Positions 10,109-21,911 are shown, counted from the first letter of the stretch. The stretch: 64,000 bases of DNA from Linepithema humile (GCF_040581485.1 NC_090130.1:10799426-10863425), one strand, 5' to 3'. The notes: a model not told the origin generated them from the sequence alone. A program made the numbers and translations.

Positions 10109-11138
10109 TTACGTTTTTTGTAATGAAGCAAATAAAGCATCTGTTATCATTTTCTTCCTGATATTTTTTTCAGTTTGTGGAAGATTTGACAAGTGAGCAA
10201 TAATAAACCGACTAAATGCTTCATCTTCATTTTCATATTTGTTATCCAAAACATTGACAAGTTTTTGTGTAACTGATGAAAACATATTTTCAAATTCTTT
10301 CGTTTCATCTATTTTGCGTTTCTTGTATTTCACAGGTTTTGTATTTAATTTTTTAAGAATATTTTCTTTGTTTTTCTCCTCATTATTAGAATTATCTTCT
10401 TTTTCAGAATCGCTTGATATTTTATGAAATACTTCATTAAATTTTGGAATATTGACTGATAACTCCGAAGATGATGTAGAAGATGAAGTTTCAATCGCTT
10501 TTATATTACTATGCGTTCTAAAAATATAAAAATATATAAGTATATATTATACTATTAAAAAAAAATTTTTAAGCAATAATAACTACAAACCTTCGCTGTC
10601 TGACATAATTGTCAAGAAATGACAATTGGGAAAAAAATACAAAGAGTTTGTGAGTTGAAGCAGCACTTCCACTTTTATATTGACCATTCAAGATTCGTTT
10701 CTCACGATTGTATTGATTTCTTAAAGATGTACATCTAGTTTGGCAGTATTCAGGTGTATAAAAATTACCTGAAAATTTTGAGATACTTAAATCCATTATC
10801 ATATTTACTTATCCATAATATAAATTAGCAATAAAATGTGATAAAAAATATATTATTAAAAAAAATAACATTTATAACTTACTATAATTTTTATTTAGCA
10901 TAATTTTAGACATTTCATTCCAAGCGTTATCTTTAATTATTCTGTCTTTAAAATCATTATGTCTTTTATTGTATAAAAATGGGCGTTCTCTGTATAATTT
11001 AATGAGAAAAGCATCACCATTTTTTTTTTCTATAGCAATATTTTCTTGTTCATTTGATATCTCTTGACTGTATACATATGATTCACATATGTTAGATTCG
11101 CAATATTCATGATCTTCCATTTTAATTGACTGAAACAA
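10109..11138 (-). CDS. MADF-domain partner protein of the Harbinger transposon
   Basis: Three exons join with correct phase: 10883-11138, 10591-10768 and 10109-10517 (843 bp, 280 residues; a second Met at 11120 is an alternative start). Residues about 40-145 form a MADF domain: LIKLYRERPFLYNKRHNDFK, then CTSLRNQYNREKRI, then FFSQLSFLDNYVRQRR. MADF is a Myb/SANT-like DNA-binding fold. A Ser/Glu-rich linker and a basic stretch KYKKRKID follow. The C-terminus (about 220-280) resembles a BESS-type interaction region. In PIF/Harbinger elements a Myb-like second protein helps the transposase enter the nucleus and bind DNA, which is its likely role. Unlike the transposase it shows no stop or frameshift. 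Confidence 0.8.
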
Positions 11139-11772
11139 TTAACAAAAAAGTATACTAATGTACTAGATACTATAGATATATAGATTTAATTTGTCAATCC
11201 ATGTAATACAATTTAAATAACAAGATAATTTTGATTAAATAATTATATAATAATTAGATATACAATTAAGTTTAAACATATAATATTGGATCAAAAATTT
11301 GATTTATAAATAAGTATAACCTTTAATAAATCCTTTTTATAAAAAAGTTAGGTTATATTCATTTATTGAAATACATTGCAATGCATAAAATTGTTATTAC
11401 ATATTTAACAGATTTAAATATATTATATTATAAATGTTTATGAAATATTTACCTTTTATTAGTAGTTGTGTATATATATAGTTCTTTTTTATATATATTC
11501 GTTTATCACACGTACTTTTTGCAGCGTGACACGGTGTATATACGTTTAAGACTCGAGACACAAGACAGTATTGTGCGTCACTTCGAGACAAAGACTTAAG
11601 GCTGTCTTAAAATTATAAGACAGCCATTCTGCTTAGGCTTTAATATAAAACGCTCCTGAACCAGAGCTATCGGCGGCTCGGCCGCCAGCGGCCGGGCGGT
11701 AGTGGGGGACAGGAGGCGTCGTCTTTAGAATCGGCCCGAAATGTGCAACTAATTCCGAGCGCACGTCTAGAA

Positions 11773-12120
11773 AGTATTAAACAAAGAATTCGGAAATGTA
11801 TCAAGATTAGGAAAAGACATTTTAAATATTTTCTATAAACCAAAAAAGACACGCACTAACCGCAATCCATGTAAATCATGTGTAAAGTTTAATGAAAGTG
11901 TTTAAGCAAATAAACCTACGCTGTTTGATTTCTCTCTTAAATGTAAAAGATTACTAACCTAAATCGTAAATCATAGATTTGCTACACAAAATAATTTATA
12001 TTTCAAAAATAATTATTGCAAGCATTAAAGGTTTTATTTATCTTTAAAAAAAGTCTTTAATAAAACAGTTATATAATTAACAATACAATTTTTTAACTTC
12101 TAAAAATATTTGAATATACA
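11773..12120. other. Intergenic DNA with a short coding-like stretch
   Basis: One frame at about 11770-11903 reads RLGKDILNIFYKPKKTRTN and NPCKSCVKFNESV before a stop. It has protein-like composition but no start or splice context, and the frame is closed just upstream. It is possibly a fragment of an old gene or element. The rest is AT-rich and unremarkable. Confidence 0.3.
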
Positions 12121-12596
12121 TTTATACCCACACAACATTATGTCGTTTTATATTCGTCTGATAGACATCTTAATATCACTCAGACGTCTTACGAAACTGT
12201 CAAAGAGACGTATTTAAAACGTCTATGAGACGTCTTATGCCACAATTTTCGACGATTTAAAAACGTCTTTAAGATGTCTCTTGATTTGTCTTATAAGACG
12301 TCTGTGAGACTTATTTTAAGATGCCCTTAAGACAAACGTTTTATTAATGTAATGATTTTATACTCATATAATATAATAATCAATTATGATAATAAAGAAA
12401 CATCAGATGACGATTATTTGCTACTTGAGTAATTATTTTAGAATAGAATATTTTTAAACTTGTTATTAATATTTTATTATTAATATTTCTTTACATAACA
12501 CTTTTGAACATAATACTTTTACATAATACTTCTTATATAAACTATATTAAGATATATGTATATGTTAAAATATAAAATCCAAATATACATATGTAT

Positions 12597-13474
12597 AAGG
12601 GTGTTTCATTTTAAATGGGCACCTCGAATAACTTCGAAGGAAGTGATTTTCAAAGAAAATGACCCAGACAAAAGTTGTTGGGTTTGGAGGGGGACATCCG
12701 ATGGTGACATTGGTTTAACCTAGGATGTACGTGCCAAGGTCATATAGAGGTCAACTTTGTTTTTTTAAATAAAACACCCTATTTTTGATTCCAAAATCTA
12801 ATAGCTGGTCTCAAAAGCTTTTCAAAACACTATAATAAAGTTATTTTTCATTAAGTACTTTTCGAATTATGAGGCTTGAACGTTACAGCATTTTGACATA
12901 AAATATAAAATATCTCTTGTAAAACATTCAATTTTCGGGAATCTTACCTCAATACTTTTATGCATAAAATAATGAGACGAATCAATTGGTATAAAGAAAA
13001 CACATAGTTGCTTTCAAGAAAAAATATGTAATTTGCAACATGCAACTGCATACTTTTTTTTAAAACCAATGTGTTTTCTTTATTCCAATTCATTTGTCTC
13101 ATTATTTTGTGCATAAAAGTATTATGGTAACATTCTCAAAAACTGAATGTTTTACAAGATATTTTATATTTTATGTCAAAATACTGTAATTTACAAGTCT
13201 TATAACTCGAAAAGTACTTAATGAAAAATAACTTCATTATAGTGTTTTGAAAAGCTCTTGACACCAGCTATTAGATTTTGGAATCAAAAATAGGGTGTTC
13301 CATTTAAAAAAACAAAGTTGACCTCCATATGTCCTTGGCACGTACATTCTAGGTTAAACTAATGTCACCATCGGATGTCCCCTCCAAACCCAACAACTTT
13401 TGTCTGGGTCATTTTCTTTGAAAATCACTTCCTTCGAAGTTATTCGGGGCGCCCACTTAAAATGGGACACCCTG
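12597..13474. mobile_element. Full-length palindromic CAGGGTG-type element
   Basis: An 878-bp near-perfect palindrome with arms of about 430 bp and its centre near 13055. The right end is GGGACACCCTG followed by TA; the left end is the degraded AAGGGTGTTTC. The outer arm (ACTTCGAAGGAAGTGATTTT) is unique here. The inner arm shares its core with the elements at 3.4 and 5.1 kb. No coding frame was found. Confidence 0.8.
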
Positions 13475-13544
13475 TATTTGTAACACATAAAAATATATTT
13501 AATACTTATAAAAATATATATTTGTAATACTACTTATTTATGTC

Positions 13545-14330
13545 ACTTTTTCAATAACTAATTGAGGCGATCTCCTGCGTGCCGCAACCATTCTTGAATA
13601 ACTTTGTATACTTGATGAAGACCGCAATTTTCTACCGTAGAATTGTAATCTGAAATAATTACAAAATTATGTTTAAATTACAATTTTTTTAAACTTTAAT
13701 ATTGAAAACTGTTGTTAAAATATAAAGATTTAAATATAACAATTGTTACATTTCAATTGTTAGATTGATCTCAATTGATCAATTGTATATATTGATTTGT
13801 TTTTCATAATTGAAATTTATTTAAAGAAAAGTAACATTTACTGTGTTAATTAAAACATACTTTTTAAACTTACATTTATAATATTTTTGTTTTTAGTTAC
13901 CTATAATAATACTAGCAAATGTGTCTTTCATTGGTGTTGATTGTTTTTTCCTGTTCACGACTATTTTTTGAAAACGTTATCACCTAAAATAAATTTGAGA
14001 ATATTTCTCGTTTTATTAGCATATGTAGTTCCTTCAATTGTTGAAATTTTCTTTTTTTGCGACATAAAAATCAGATGCAAAATAGTGATTAATTTATCCA
14101 GATAAGGCATTAAATTCTATACATTGAAATGCGCCGTGATAGTTCAGTTTTAAAGCAACATTGAATAAAAAACTTACAAACTGTTTTCTGATTTTCCTAT
14201 CTTGCTGAAGCTCCTCTTCAAATTTGGAATAATCTTCTATGGTCATCAGAGGTAAAGGAAGTAATAATTTTGTGTTACATTTAAAAGTACTCTCACATGC
14301 AATATCCTGATATATAAATACATATAATTA
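13545..14330 (-). pseudogene. DUF4806 gene remnant
   Basis: Reading the minus strand gives the same exons, in the same order, as 24119-24768: the LLPLPLMTIEDYSKF-type exon (about 14175-14310), the exon covering the CTTTTTTTGCGACAT/GTTCCTCCAATTG region (about 13935-14065), and the terminal exon carrying QEWLRHAGDRL (about 13550-13650). Small indels and substitutions disrupt the frame. It is part of the deletion derivative at 12127-15958. Confidence 0.7.
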
Positions 14331-15318
14331 TACATAATAATAATATTAAATTATACGTAATAATATCATTAAATATATCTATTTAATGAATGATATTATA
14401 TATATAATATAAGTACAGTATTTCATAATATTGTTACATATATAATATATATCTATGGCTTAGTACAAGAAATGTCAATATCAAATTTCTGCTTAAAGGA
14501 GTCAAGACTAGAAATGTGTTTGAAAACAGTTGTATATTGTGTGCAAGAAATGGTAATGTCAAAATCTAAATAAAAATGAAGGTAACAGCTTTCACTTATA
14601 CATCAAGTTATTTAATCATAAACTAAAAAAATTTTTAACTGGACATACCTCAAGTTGTTGAATATTGACATTGTCACTTAAGTGATACTGCTAGCATATT
14701 GCTAATATTTTGCTCACTGGGTTCAAGCATACTGCAATAAAATTATAGGTTACAAAATTATTATTACCATTACAGAGTATAAATTAGATTTTCAATTTAC
14801 TCTTATTTATATAATTTTATACATTTTATATATAAAAATAGTAATTAACTAAAAAAACAATGATTACCTTGGATTATGGAAAATGTTATTTTTGACCCAG
14901 TTGAGTGAAGTAGTTAATCTAATCTAGCAATGTCAAACAGAGCATAAGAGACATATATAGGTTAAAAAATTATTATTATAAAATATAAACTATAGTTTCA
15001 AATTACCTTATATTACTTTATTATTATTACCTGACAGTCCATCACCTCATCATCTTGGATTCCTTGAAGTCCTTGGTTTTACAATATTTTATTTAAGCAC
15101 TTTGCAATTAATGCTCTGTTTAGTCCAGAGAATGATTTTACTTGTGGCTCATTTTGTTATCAATTAAAAAAAAATTATTTGGGTTAAACTATATATCCAC
15201 TCCACAAGTAGGATCATCCTCCGATCTAAATTAGGCATAGCTGAATAAAATTGTACGTTATGCATCTCTCCCAGAATTGCCATAGTAGACGACTTTATGA
15301 GGCCTTTTAGTGACGTCA

Positions 15319-15491
15319 TAGTGAGGATTCACACTGCGTCCGATATCCGACATACGACGTCCGATATCCAATAATAGAGCTTGTTTTCTGGACGATAAAA
15401 TATCTCTAGCTAGAATTTCTAGAAAACAAGCTCTGTTATTGGACATCAGACGTCGTACGTCGGACATCGGAAACAGTGTGAATCCTCCATT
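15319..15491. repeat. Short palindromic element
   Basis: GTGAGGATTCACACTG is mirrored by CAGTGTGAATCCTCC. The inner arms carry CCGATATCCGACATACGACG, and the loop pair is GAGCTTGTTTTCT. It is a probable miniature transposon nested in the larger element. Confidence 0.65.
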
Positions 15492-15964
15492 ACAAAAGAT
15501 CCGTCAGACGTTTGTACATCATCTTTAAATAATGCCTCAAAGACATAATAAAATAGACGTCTACAGAACGTTGTTAAAACATACGTGTTGTGTGGGAACA
15601 AGTTTAAAAATATTTTATTCTAAAATAATTACTTAAGTAGCAAATGATCGTCATCTGATGTTTTTTTATTATTATAATTAGTTATATAATATAATAACCT
15701 ATTTGATAGGTTATTATAGAATAAGCTACTTGAGTATAAAATCGTCATCTTAATAAAACGTTTGTCTTAAGGACATCTTAAAATAAATCTCACAGACGTC
15801 TTGTAAGACAAATCAAGAGACATCTCAAAGACGTTTTTAAATCGTCGAAAATTGTTGCAGAGACGTTTTAAATACGTCTTTTTGACAATTTCGTAAGACG
15901 TCTGAGTGATTTTAAGATGTCTCTCAGACAAATATAAGACGACGTAATATTGTGTGGGTTTATA

Positions 15965-16223
15965 AGTGTTTTCTGGGCGAATACAAAAAACGTCAAACAA
16001 AGGCAAACAGGGCATTAATCATTTCTTCTAAATTGAGGTAATGTTCCACCAAATAAAATATTAGATAAATTTTTAAAAAATTATCTTTGAATCTAGATTT
16101 ATTAATAGTGCGATTTAATTTACTATCTTAATAACCAATAATCATTTTACAAGTTTTATTTTTTATATTTGAATGCGTTATTAATTAATTTTATTATAAA
16201 ATGTGTACGACTCTCTATATTTT
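15965..16223. other. AT-rich spacer between elements
   Basis: No gene or repeat was recognised apart from simple AT-richness. Confidence 0.4.
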
Positions 16224-16566
16224 CCCTGATGAAAATATTTTGCTGAAAGTACTATGAAATCAATGAAAAGTAAAATAAAAGTTTTTGAAAAATTATATTT
16301 CAAAATAAATCATAATTTTCCGTATGAAAATTTAATATAATACTATGAGATATAAAGAAAGTTAAAATATAGTGCTGAAAAGTAATAAAAGAGTTTTTAA
16401 ATAATTATCATTATGAAATTTACTGAATTAAACTGAAAACTGTTACTTTTTAATAAAAAATTGCTGAAATATTTATGAAATTAATTAATGGGGTCAATTG
16501 AGAAAAATTTTCAAATACATTGCAGCAAAATTTCGTTATATTTTTAGAAAAATATTTCCATCAGGG
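16224..16566. mobile_element. Miniature element with CCCTGATGGAAATATTT ends
   Basis: The ends CCCTGATGAAAATATTTT and, inverted, CCCTGATGGAAATATTT enclose 343 bp rich in CTGAAA and ATGAAAT words. A second copy begins at 63781 and matches it over at least 220 bp. Non-coding. Confidence 0.75.
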
Positions 16567-16666
16567 TTTTAATTTGAATTGTATAGATAATTGTTATTTA
16601 CATCGAGGGAGGCCTGTAGAGGCAGAAACATGTTTGTGTTGTGTTGATATCTTTCTTTATAATATA

Positions 16667-17567
16667 CAGGGTGATTATAAAGTAACTTCCCTATTTTAAA
16701 ATTCCATAACTTCTAAATGGCTCGTCTGATTCTAATAAAATTTATCAGAGGTGTTCATGGCACTAATAAGTTTTGTTTGAAATTAAAAAATAATTTTTTT
16801 GAAAATTTTCAAAAAATGTCATTTTTCAGCTATAATTATCGATTTTTATTTGGTTTCTACGAATTCATCCGTGCTCTAATTAGATTTACAATGTTGTTAT
16901 GAGTTATGATGGGTCCCTCTTAGGTCAATTTTTCACCTGTTTTCTGAGATCATTGGAATTCAAGCTCCATCACCACGTCAAGGTGGAAACCCGTTGATGG
17001 AGTTATAATTTTTTTTTCGAGCTAATTTAAATCTTTTTTTTTATTTCGTTGAAAAAATTAACAATTTAAATTTTTGATGATAAAAAAAATCAACTTTAAT
17101 GCAAGCACTGCGCAAGCGCTGAGTTACATTGTTTTTTTTTTTATTGTCAAAAATTTAAATTGTTAATCGTTAATTTCTTCAACAAAATGAAAAAAAGCAA
17201 ATAAAAAGATTTAAAATTAGCCCGAAAAAAAGAAATTATAACTCCATCAACGGATTTCCATCTTGACGTGGTGATGGAGCTTGAATTCCAATGATCTCAG
17301 AAAACAGGTGAGAAATTGAACTAAGAAAGATTCATCATAACTCATAATAACGTTGTGAATGCAATTAGAGCACAGATGAATTCGTAGAAGCCAAATAAAA
17401 ATCGATAATTATAGCTCAAAAATGACATTTTTTGAAAATTTTTAAAACATTTTTTTTTAATTTCAAACAGAACTTATTAGTGCCCTTGATAAATTTTATT
17501 GAAATCGGACGAGCCATTTAGAAGTTATGGAATTTTAAAATAAGGAAATTACTTTATAATCACTTTG
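16667..17567. mobile_element. Full-length palindromic CAGGGTG-type element
   Basis: A 901-bp palindrome whose arms of about 430 bp run from CAGGGTGATTATAAAGTAAC to GTTACTTTATAATCACTTTG (the right end as its complement). TA flanks both ends (16665-16666, 17568-17569). The centre (about 17110) contains GCAAGCACTGCGCAAGCGCT. The frame at 16717 is an accidental ORF in the arm. Confidence 0.8.
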
Positions 17568-17569
17568 TA

Positions 17570-18045
17570 TGTTTTGCACGTACATCCAGCACTGACTGTT
17601 TTGCTCATATGATTTCATAGTTTCGATATATATTTTTTATTTTTTTCTAAATTTTTCTTAATAAACTAGATGATTAACAAACTCTATACATCTTTCAACT
17701 TTTTAAAATTATTACATAAAAAGTATATAGGCTCGTAATAATAATAATTAGATACACATATAGTAAAGGAGATATCGAACCTGAGATGTTCGGAGAACAG
17801 CAAACTGTCATAGTCGAACAGCTGAATTAGAAATATTGACAAAGTTTTGTTATTAGAAATTAATCTTTTAGGGTAAAATTTAGTGACTTTGATAAATTAT
17901 ACAAATTCTTTAATACCATACGCTTGCAATTTATTTAAAATACTTCTTTTTCTGCGAAAATATGATTTTGATTTTTTAATAAAAATAAATGTGCTTTCGC
18001 AAATTTGGCAATGTATAATTTGCAATGTACAATACAATTTAATTT
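17570..18045 (+). other. 5' region of the longer EnSpm-like transposon copy
   Basis: AT-rich DNA between the palindrome and the first transposase codons. A pyrimidine tract and CAG at about 18057 look like a splice acceptor just before coding starts. No CCCACACAA terminus or AGACGTCTTA motif was found, so the left end of this copy is missing or displaced. Confidence 0.4.
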
Positions 18046-18057
18046 TTGCAGAATACT

Positions 18058-20104
18058 TTTGCGTGTGTATTAAGAAATAATAAAACTTATAAGATACCCG
18101 TAAAAAAATTTAGGGATTTATTTCGAAGTCAAAAATATCGTCGTTTAATGCTTTATGTAAAACAAAATAATGACAAGCACACTTCTACGAAATGTTTTTT
18201 AAAAAGACAAAATTTAATTACAACAGAATATAATAATAATTTAAATACAATAGAATTACATAAAGTCGAGTCTAGATGCATGCTAAATGCAGATAACGCA
18301 GAAAATAATATCAAATCTACAGAGGAATTTTGTTTATATAATAATACTAAGATACGAAAAGACACTTTGCAGCAACGATTGCATATTTGGGCTACTGAGT
18401 ACAATGTAACATAAAAATCTTTCACAGCTTTATTAAAAATTCTACGGGAAGAAGGTCACAATGAATTGCCTAGTAATACCAGAACTATTTTAGGCACACC
18501 TAAAAACACATTTTTCTGTGAATGTGGAGCTGGACATTTTTTTTTATTATGGTTTAGAAAAAGCATTACGCGAAAAATTGGAATGTATAAAAATATAAGT
18601 AATGTTATCGAATTAAATATAAATATTGATGGCTTTCTTCTTTCTAAAAGTTCGCAGAGTCAATTATTGCCTATACTTGGCCAAATCTATAATATAGAAT
18701 TCATAACAAAACTCTTTTTAATTGGTGCCTACTACAGTTATAAGAAACCTACAGATGCAAACGATCTATTACAAAAATTTTGTAATAAATACCGCATCCT
18801 ACAAAAAAAAGGCTTTTTTTTTAAGATAAAAAATATTATATAAAAATCAGAGCGGTTATTTGTGATGCTCCTGCAAAATCTTTTGTTACTGGAACGAAAG
18901 GGCATAATGCATATATTAGTTGCAGGAATTGTTGTTGTGAAGGTGATTATTACAAGCATAAAATGGTTTTTTTGATCCGCAATCGGAAAAATAAAGAACA
19001 TTATGTTTCCGTTTCGCCCTTTGAAGATTTGCCTATAGATATGATTAATACTTTTTCATTAGATTATATGCATTTGATATGTTTAGGAGTGATGAAAAAA
19101 AAAAATGCTGTGTGTGTGTTGTGTGTGTGTGTGTGTATTTATGGATTAAAAGAAACCATATATTACGGTTACGTGCAGCAGATATAAAGACATTATCTAA
19201 CGATTTAATAACATTACGTAAATTTATACCGATCGAATTTAGCCGTTATCCACGAGGTTTAAATGAATTAGATCGTTGGAAAGCAACGGAATTTAGAATG
19301 TTTCTTTTATATTTGGTCCCATAATTTTACGCAAACACTTAAAAGAAGATTACTTTAAACATTTCTGTGCTTTACATACTGCCATACGTATTCTATGTAA
19401 TACAACAGATTGCTTGCGTAATAATATATATGCACATTATTATTATTAATATATTTTGTTAAAATATTTAAAATATTATATGGTAAGGATAATATAGAGT
19501 CTACAATGTTCACAATCTAATTAATGTCTGTCATGATGTTAAGATATATGGTTTCCTTGATACATTTAGTGCATTCTCCTTTGAGAATTACATAAAAGAT
19601 ATAAAAAAAATGTTGCGCAAATTAGAAAAACCGCTATTGCAACTAAATAATAGAATCCATGAACGCGATGAAATGTACAAATAATTATAACAGTTCCAAT
19701 ACTGATGAGCCGTTACTTATAAAGCCAGATGGGAGAAGCCTCCTTTTACAATGTCAAAATACAAACAATCAATTATTGTGCAAATTATACAAAAAAATAA
19801 AATTTAAAAATTTTACATTAACAACTAAATCTTCAAATAATTGTTGCTATTTAAAAGATGGATCTATTTTTTCTATAAAATATTTTGGTTTAAAAGATAA
19901 AAATCCAATTGTCTTGGGAAAAAAATATCTAGATCTTTAATCGATATCTATGTATCCTTGCAATTCTCAAGATATGAAAATATACATATAACAAATAGAG
20001 AAACACCAGATCTTAAAATAGTATCTGTAATAGAAATAGACAATAAAGGTTTAGAAGTTTTTTATAATGGCGATAATTACATAATGCCTCTTTTGCATAT
20101 ATAA
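18058..20104 (+). pseudogene. EnSpm-like transposase, decayed
   Basis: Conserved blocks appear in order but in shifting frames: a basic N-terminus (RNNKTYKIPVKKFRDLFRSQ), then TLQQRLHIWATEYNVT interrupted by a stop at about 18412, ELNINIDGFLLSKSSQSQLL, FLIGAYYSYKKPTDAN, ICDAPAKSFVTGTKGHNAYI, DYMHLICLGVMKK (then a GT-repeat expansion at about 19107-19137), LDRWKATEFRMFLLYLVP, and a C-terminal segment ending IEIDNKGLEVFYNGDNYIMP at 20104. The order and motifs match a transposase group common in arthropods that I relate to EnSpm/CACTA by the DxLPL-, CDAPA- and DYMH-like blocks. At least four frame breaks make it non-functional. The DUF4806 gene follows 100 bp downstream on the same strand. Confidence 0.65.
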
Positions 20105-20432
20105 TTGTAAGCATATTGAGTATAAAGGAGAAATATTTAATAAAATAAAATATAATAAAAAACATTTTAAACATAATAATCATTATCACAAAAATGTTTA
20201 TTTCAGATCATGTACTACATCATATTTTACGACGATTGGTGCTCGACAATACCGCAGCAGTGGGTAAATTTTAATACTCAGACATTTTTATGGCCTCCAA
20301 AAACTATTAATGTGACAAAGGCAATAATGAAAAGCATTCAGCCGCAAAATAATTGGATTACACTGGATTATCGACGCATTACTGGACCATATAGTAATTA
20401 TAAACAATTAATTATATTACAAAAAAAATGTC

Positions 20433-20553
20433 TGATGCCCGGTTCCATCAACGTAGATTAACTTTAATTCTAACCTAATTCTAAGAATTAGAAAAAGGTG
20501 AAGAGTAAGTTGAACCAAGATTAAAGTTAATCTACGTTAGTGGAACCGGACAT
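20433..20553. mobile_element. Miniature palindromic element, copy 1
   Basis: ATGCCCGGTTCCATCAACGT at the left is mirrored by ACGTTAGTGGAACCGGACAT at the right. The arm contains TAGATTAACTTTAAT. It is inserted at the end of DUF4806 exon 1. A second copy lies at 26595-26736. Confidence 0.75.
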
Positions 20554-21566
20554 GAAACATTTAATGTTATAAATTTTTAATGTCATAAAATATGTTTATA
20601 ATTTTTCATAGAAACGTATGATATAGCTCGAAAAATGGAAGATCATGCTATTTATGTCTCTACCTCGGAAGAGGGACAATTGGAAATCCTCAACCAACAA
20701 CCAGAAAAAAACCCGCAAAAAAGAACAATAAAAAGACCTGCTTTTCATGATGAATTGGACGATACTACCAACGGTAGTAATTTATATTTTTTTTTTACTC
20801 TTTTATTTCTTCAGTATATAAGTTTATATTCCTATTAATAATATTAAATATATATTTTACAGAACATACAACAAAAAAAAGACGACGCATACCACCTCCC
20901 TCTTCTGCATACATCTCATTGTCAGAACAACGTAAACAATATCCCAACAATAGAAAACAGGACAGTACGTATCTTTTTTCCCTAAATTATAATGACTTAT
21001 TTAACCTGAAACAATAAATAATAATATATTACTTAAAATTTTAAAAAATAATATTTCCAACATAAAAATATTTTTTTTATGTTGAAAACGACAATAATTA
21101 ATTTTATGTAAAAAATGCTCATAGTTATACATATAAAACTTTTATCTATGATTAAATTTTTTATTATCTGTATTTTATAAAATCTTTCTTTTATTTGTAC
21201 TTTTTATAGAACACTTATCAAAAAATATTGCTGCTGTGGCATCATGTTCTACTTACATACTAGCATCCAATGAAATGAATAATTATAAAAAACAAAATGG
21301 TATGTATAATTTATTTTTATTCATATTAACATTATGTAATTTGTATATCTGTAATAACAAATAACAATGTGTTCCAAAAATGATTGATGATGAAAAAAGT
21401 TAACTTTGATATTTTATATATAAACACAAAATTTAATAAATTTACAATTTGTAATATAATATTTTACAGAAAATATAAACAGTGTGATAGTGCTTCCTTC
21501 AACTTGCGAGACAGAGGAACTTGGAGGTATGTATACAATATCTGTTAACCATTTATATTCTATATA

Positions 21567-21879
21567 CAAGGTGTCCCGTAATTTGCGAATTAAAATATTA
21601 CTACATGAAAGTTCTCAAAGAACAAAATAAGAAAAGTTCTTTGCGATTTTTCAATCCAAGTAATAGTTTTTACAACATAAGAATTTAAAATTAAGAATTT
21701 AAAACGACCGCTTTTAACCGCGAATTAACCATGAAACTTTAGTGACTAATTTTTAATATTTATATTTTAGAAACTGTTGCTTGGATTAAAAAATCAAAGA
21801 ACTTTTTTATTTCGTTTTTAAAATTTTATATTATTAATATTTTAATGTACAGATTGATTGTATATTATGAAACACCTCG
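21567..21879. mobile_element. Degenerate TA-flanked palindromic element
   Basis: The ends CAAGGTGTC and, inverted, CGAGGTGTT are flanked by TA. The arms pair imperfectly around GTTCTTTGCGATTTTTCAAT and ATTAAAAAATCAAAGAAC. It lies in DUF4806 intron 5. Confidence 0.55.
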
Positions 21880-21911
21880 TATATGTATATTCTTAATAAA
21901 AAAACGAACTA

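Larger units (their letters stand above)
8212..11640. mobile_element. PIF/Harbinger transposon
   Basis: Terminal inverted repeats of about 160 bp start GGGCCTAAGCAGAATGGCTG at the left; the right terminus reads AAGCCTAAGCAGAATGGCTG when inverted. TAA flanks both ends (8209-8211, 11641-11643), the normal Harbinger duplication. The element contains the two genes typical of the superfamily: a DDE transposase (plus strand, broken) and a DNA-binding partner (minus strand, open). AT microsatellites lie just inside both repeats (8373-8411 and about 11470). It is inserted into the right arm of the hAT palindrome. Confidence 0.85.
6974..11764. mobile_element. hAT-type palindromic element (family A) carrying two nested transposons
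   Basis: The ends are CAGCGCTCGGAATTAG and, inverted, GTGCGCTCGGAATTAG, continuing for over 120 bp through a GC-rich stretch near 7015-7085 and 11645-11735. The exact 8-bp duplication GTCTAGAA flanks it (6966-6973, 11765-11772), indicating hAT. Removing the mariner (7194-8116) and Harbinger (8212-11640) insertions with their duplications restores a 434-bp element that is almost entirely palindromic, with the mariner sitting at its centre. The TIR resembles family B at 4028 (GCACATTTCG, CCCCCACTAC). Confidence 0.8.
12127..15958 (-). mobile_element. EnSpm-like/DUF4806 transposon, deletion derivative with long TIRs
   Basis: The left end CCCACACAACATTATGTCG and the right end, inverted, CCCACACAATATTACGTCG begin inverted repeats of about 350 bp (12127-12470; 15598-15958). 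TTTATA flanks both sides (12121-12126, 15959-15964). The repeats are studded with AGACGTCTTA-like motifs on both strands, resembling the subterminal repeats of EnSpm elements. The interior keeps only the 3' exons of the DUF4806 gene on the minus strand; no transposase remains. A palindromic element (12597-13474) and another palindrome (15319-15491) are nested inside. It is the same family as the copy at 18-25 kb, but reversed. Confidence 0.7.

Noticed and set aside
18153..18425. Minus-strand ORF over the EnSpm-like transposase
   Set aside because: It is antisense to conserved transposase motifs and has no start or splice support.
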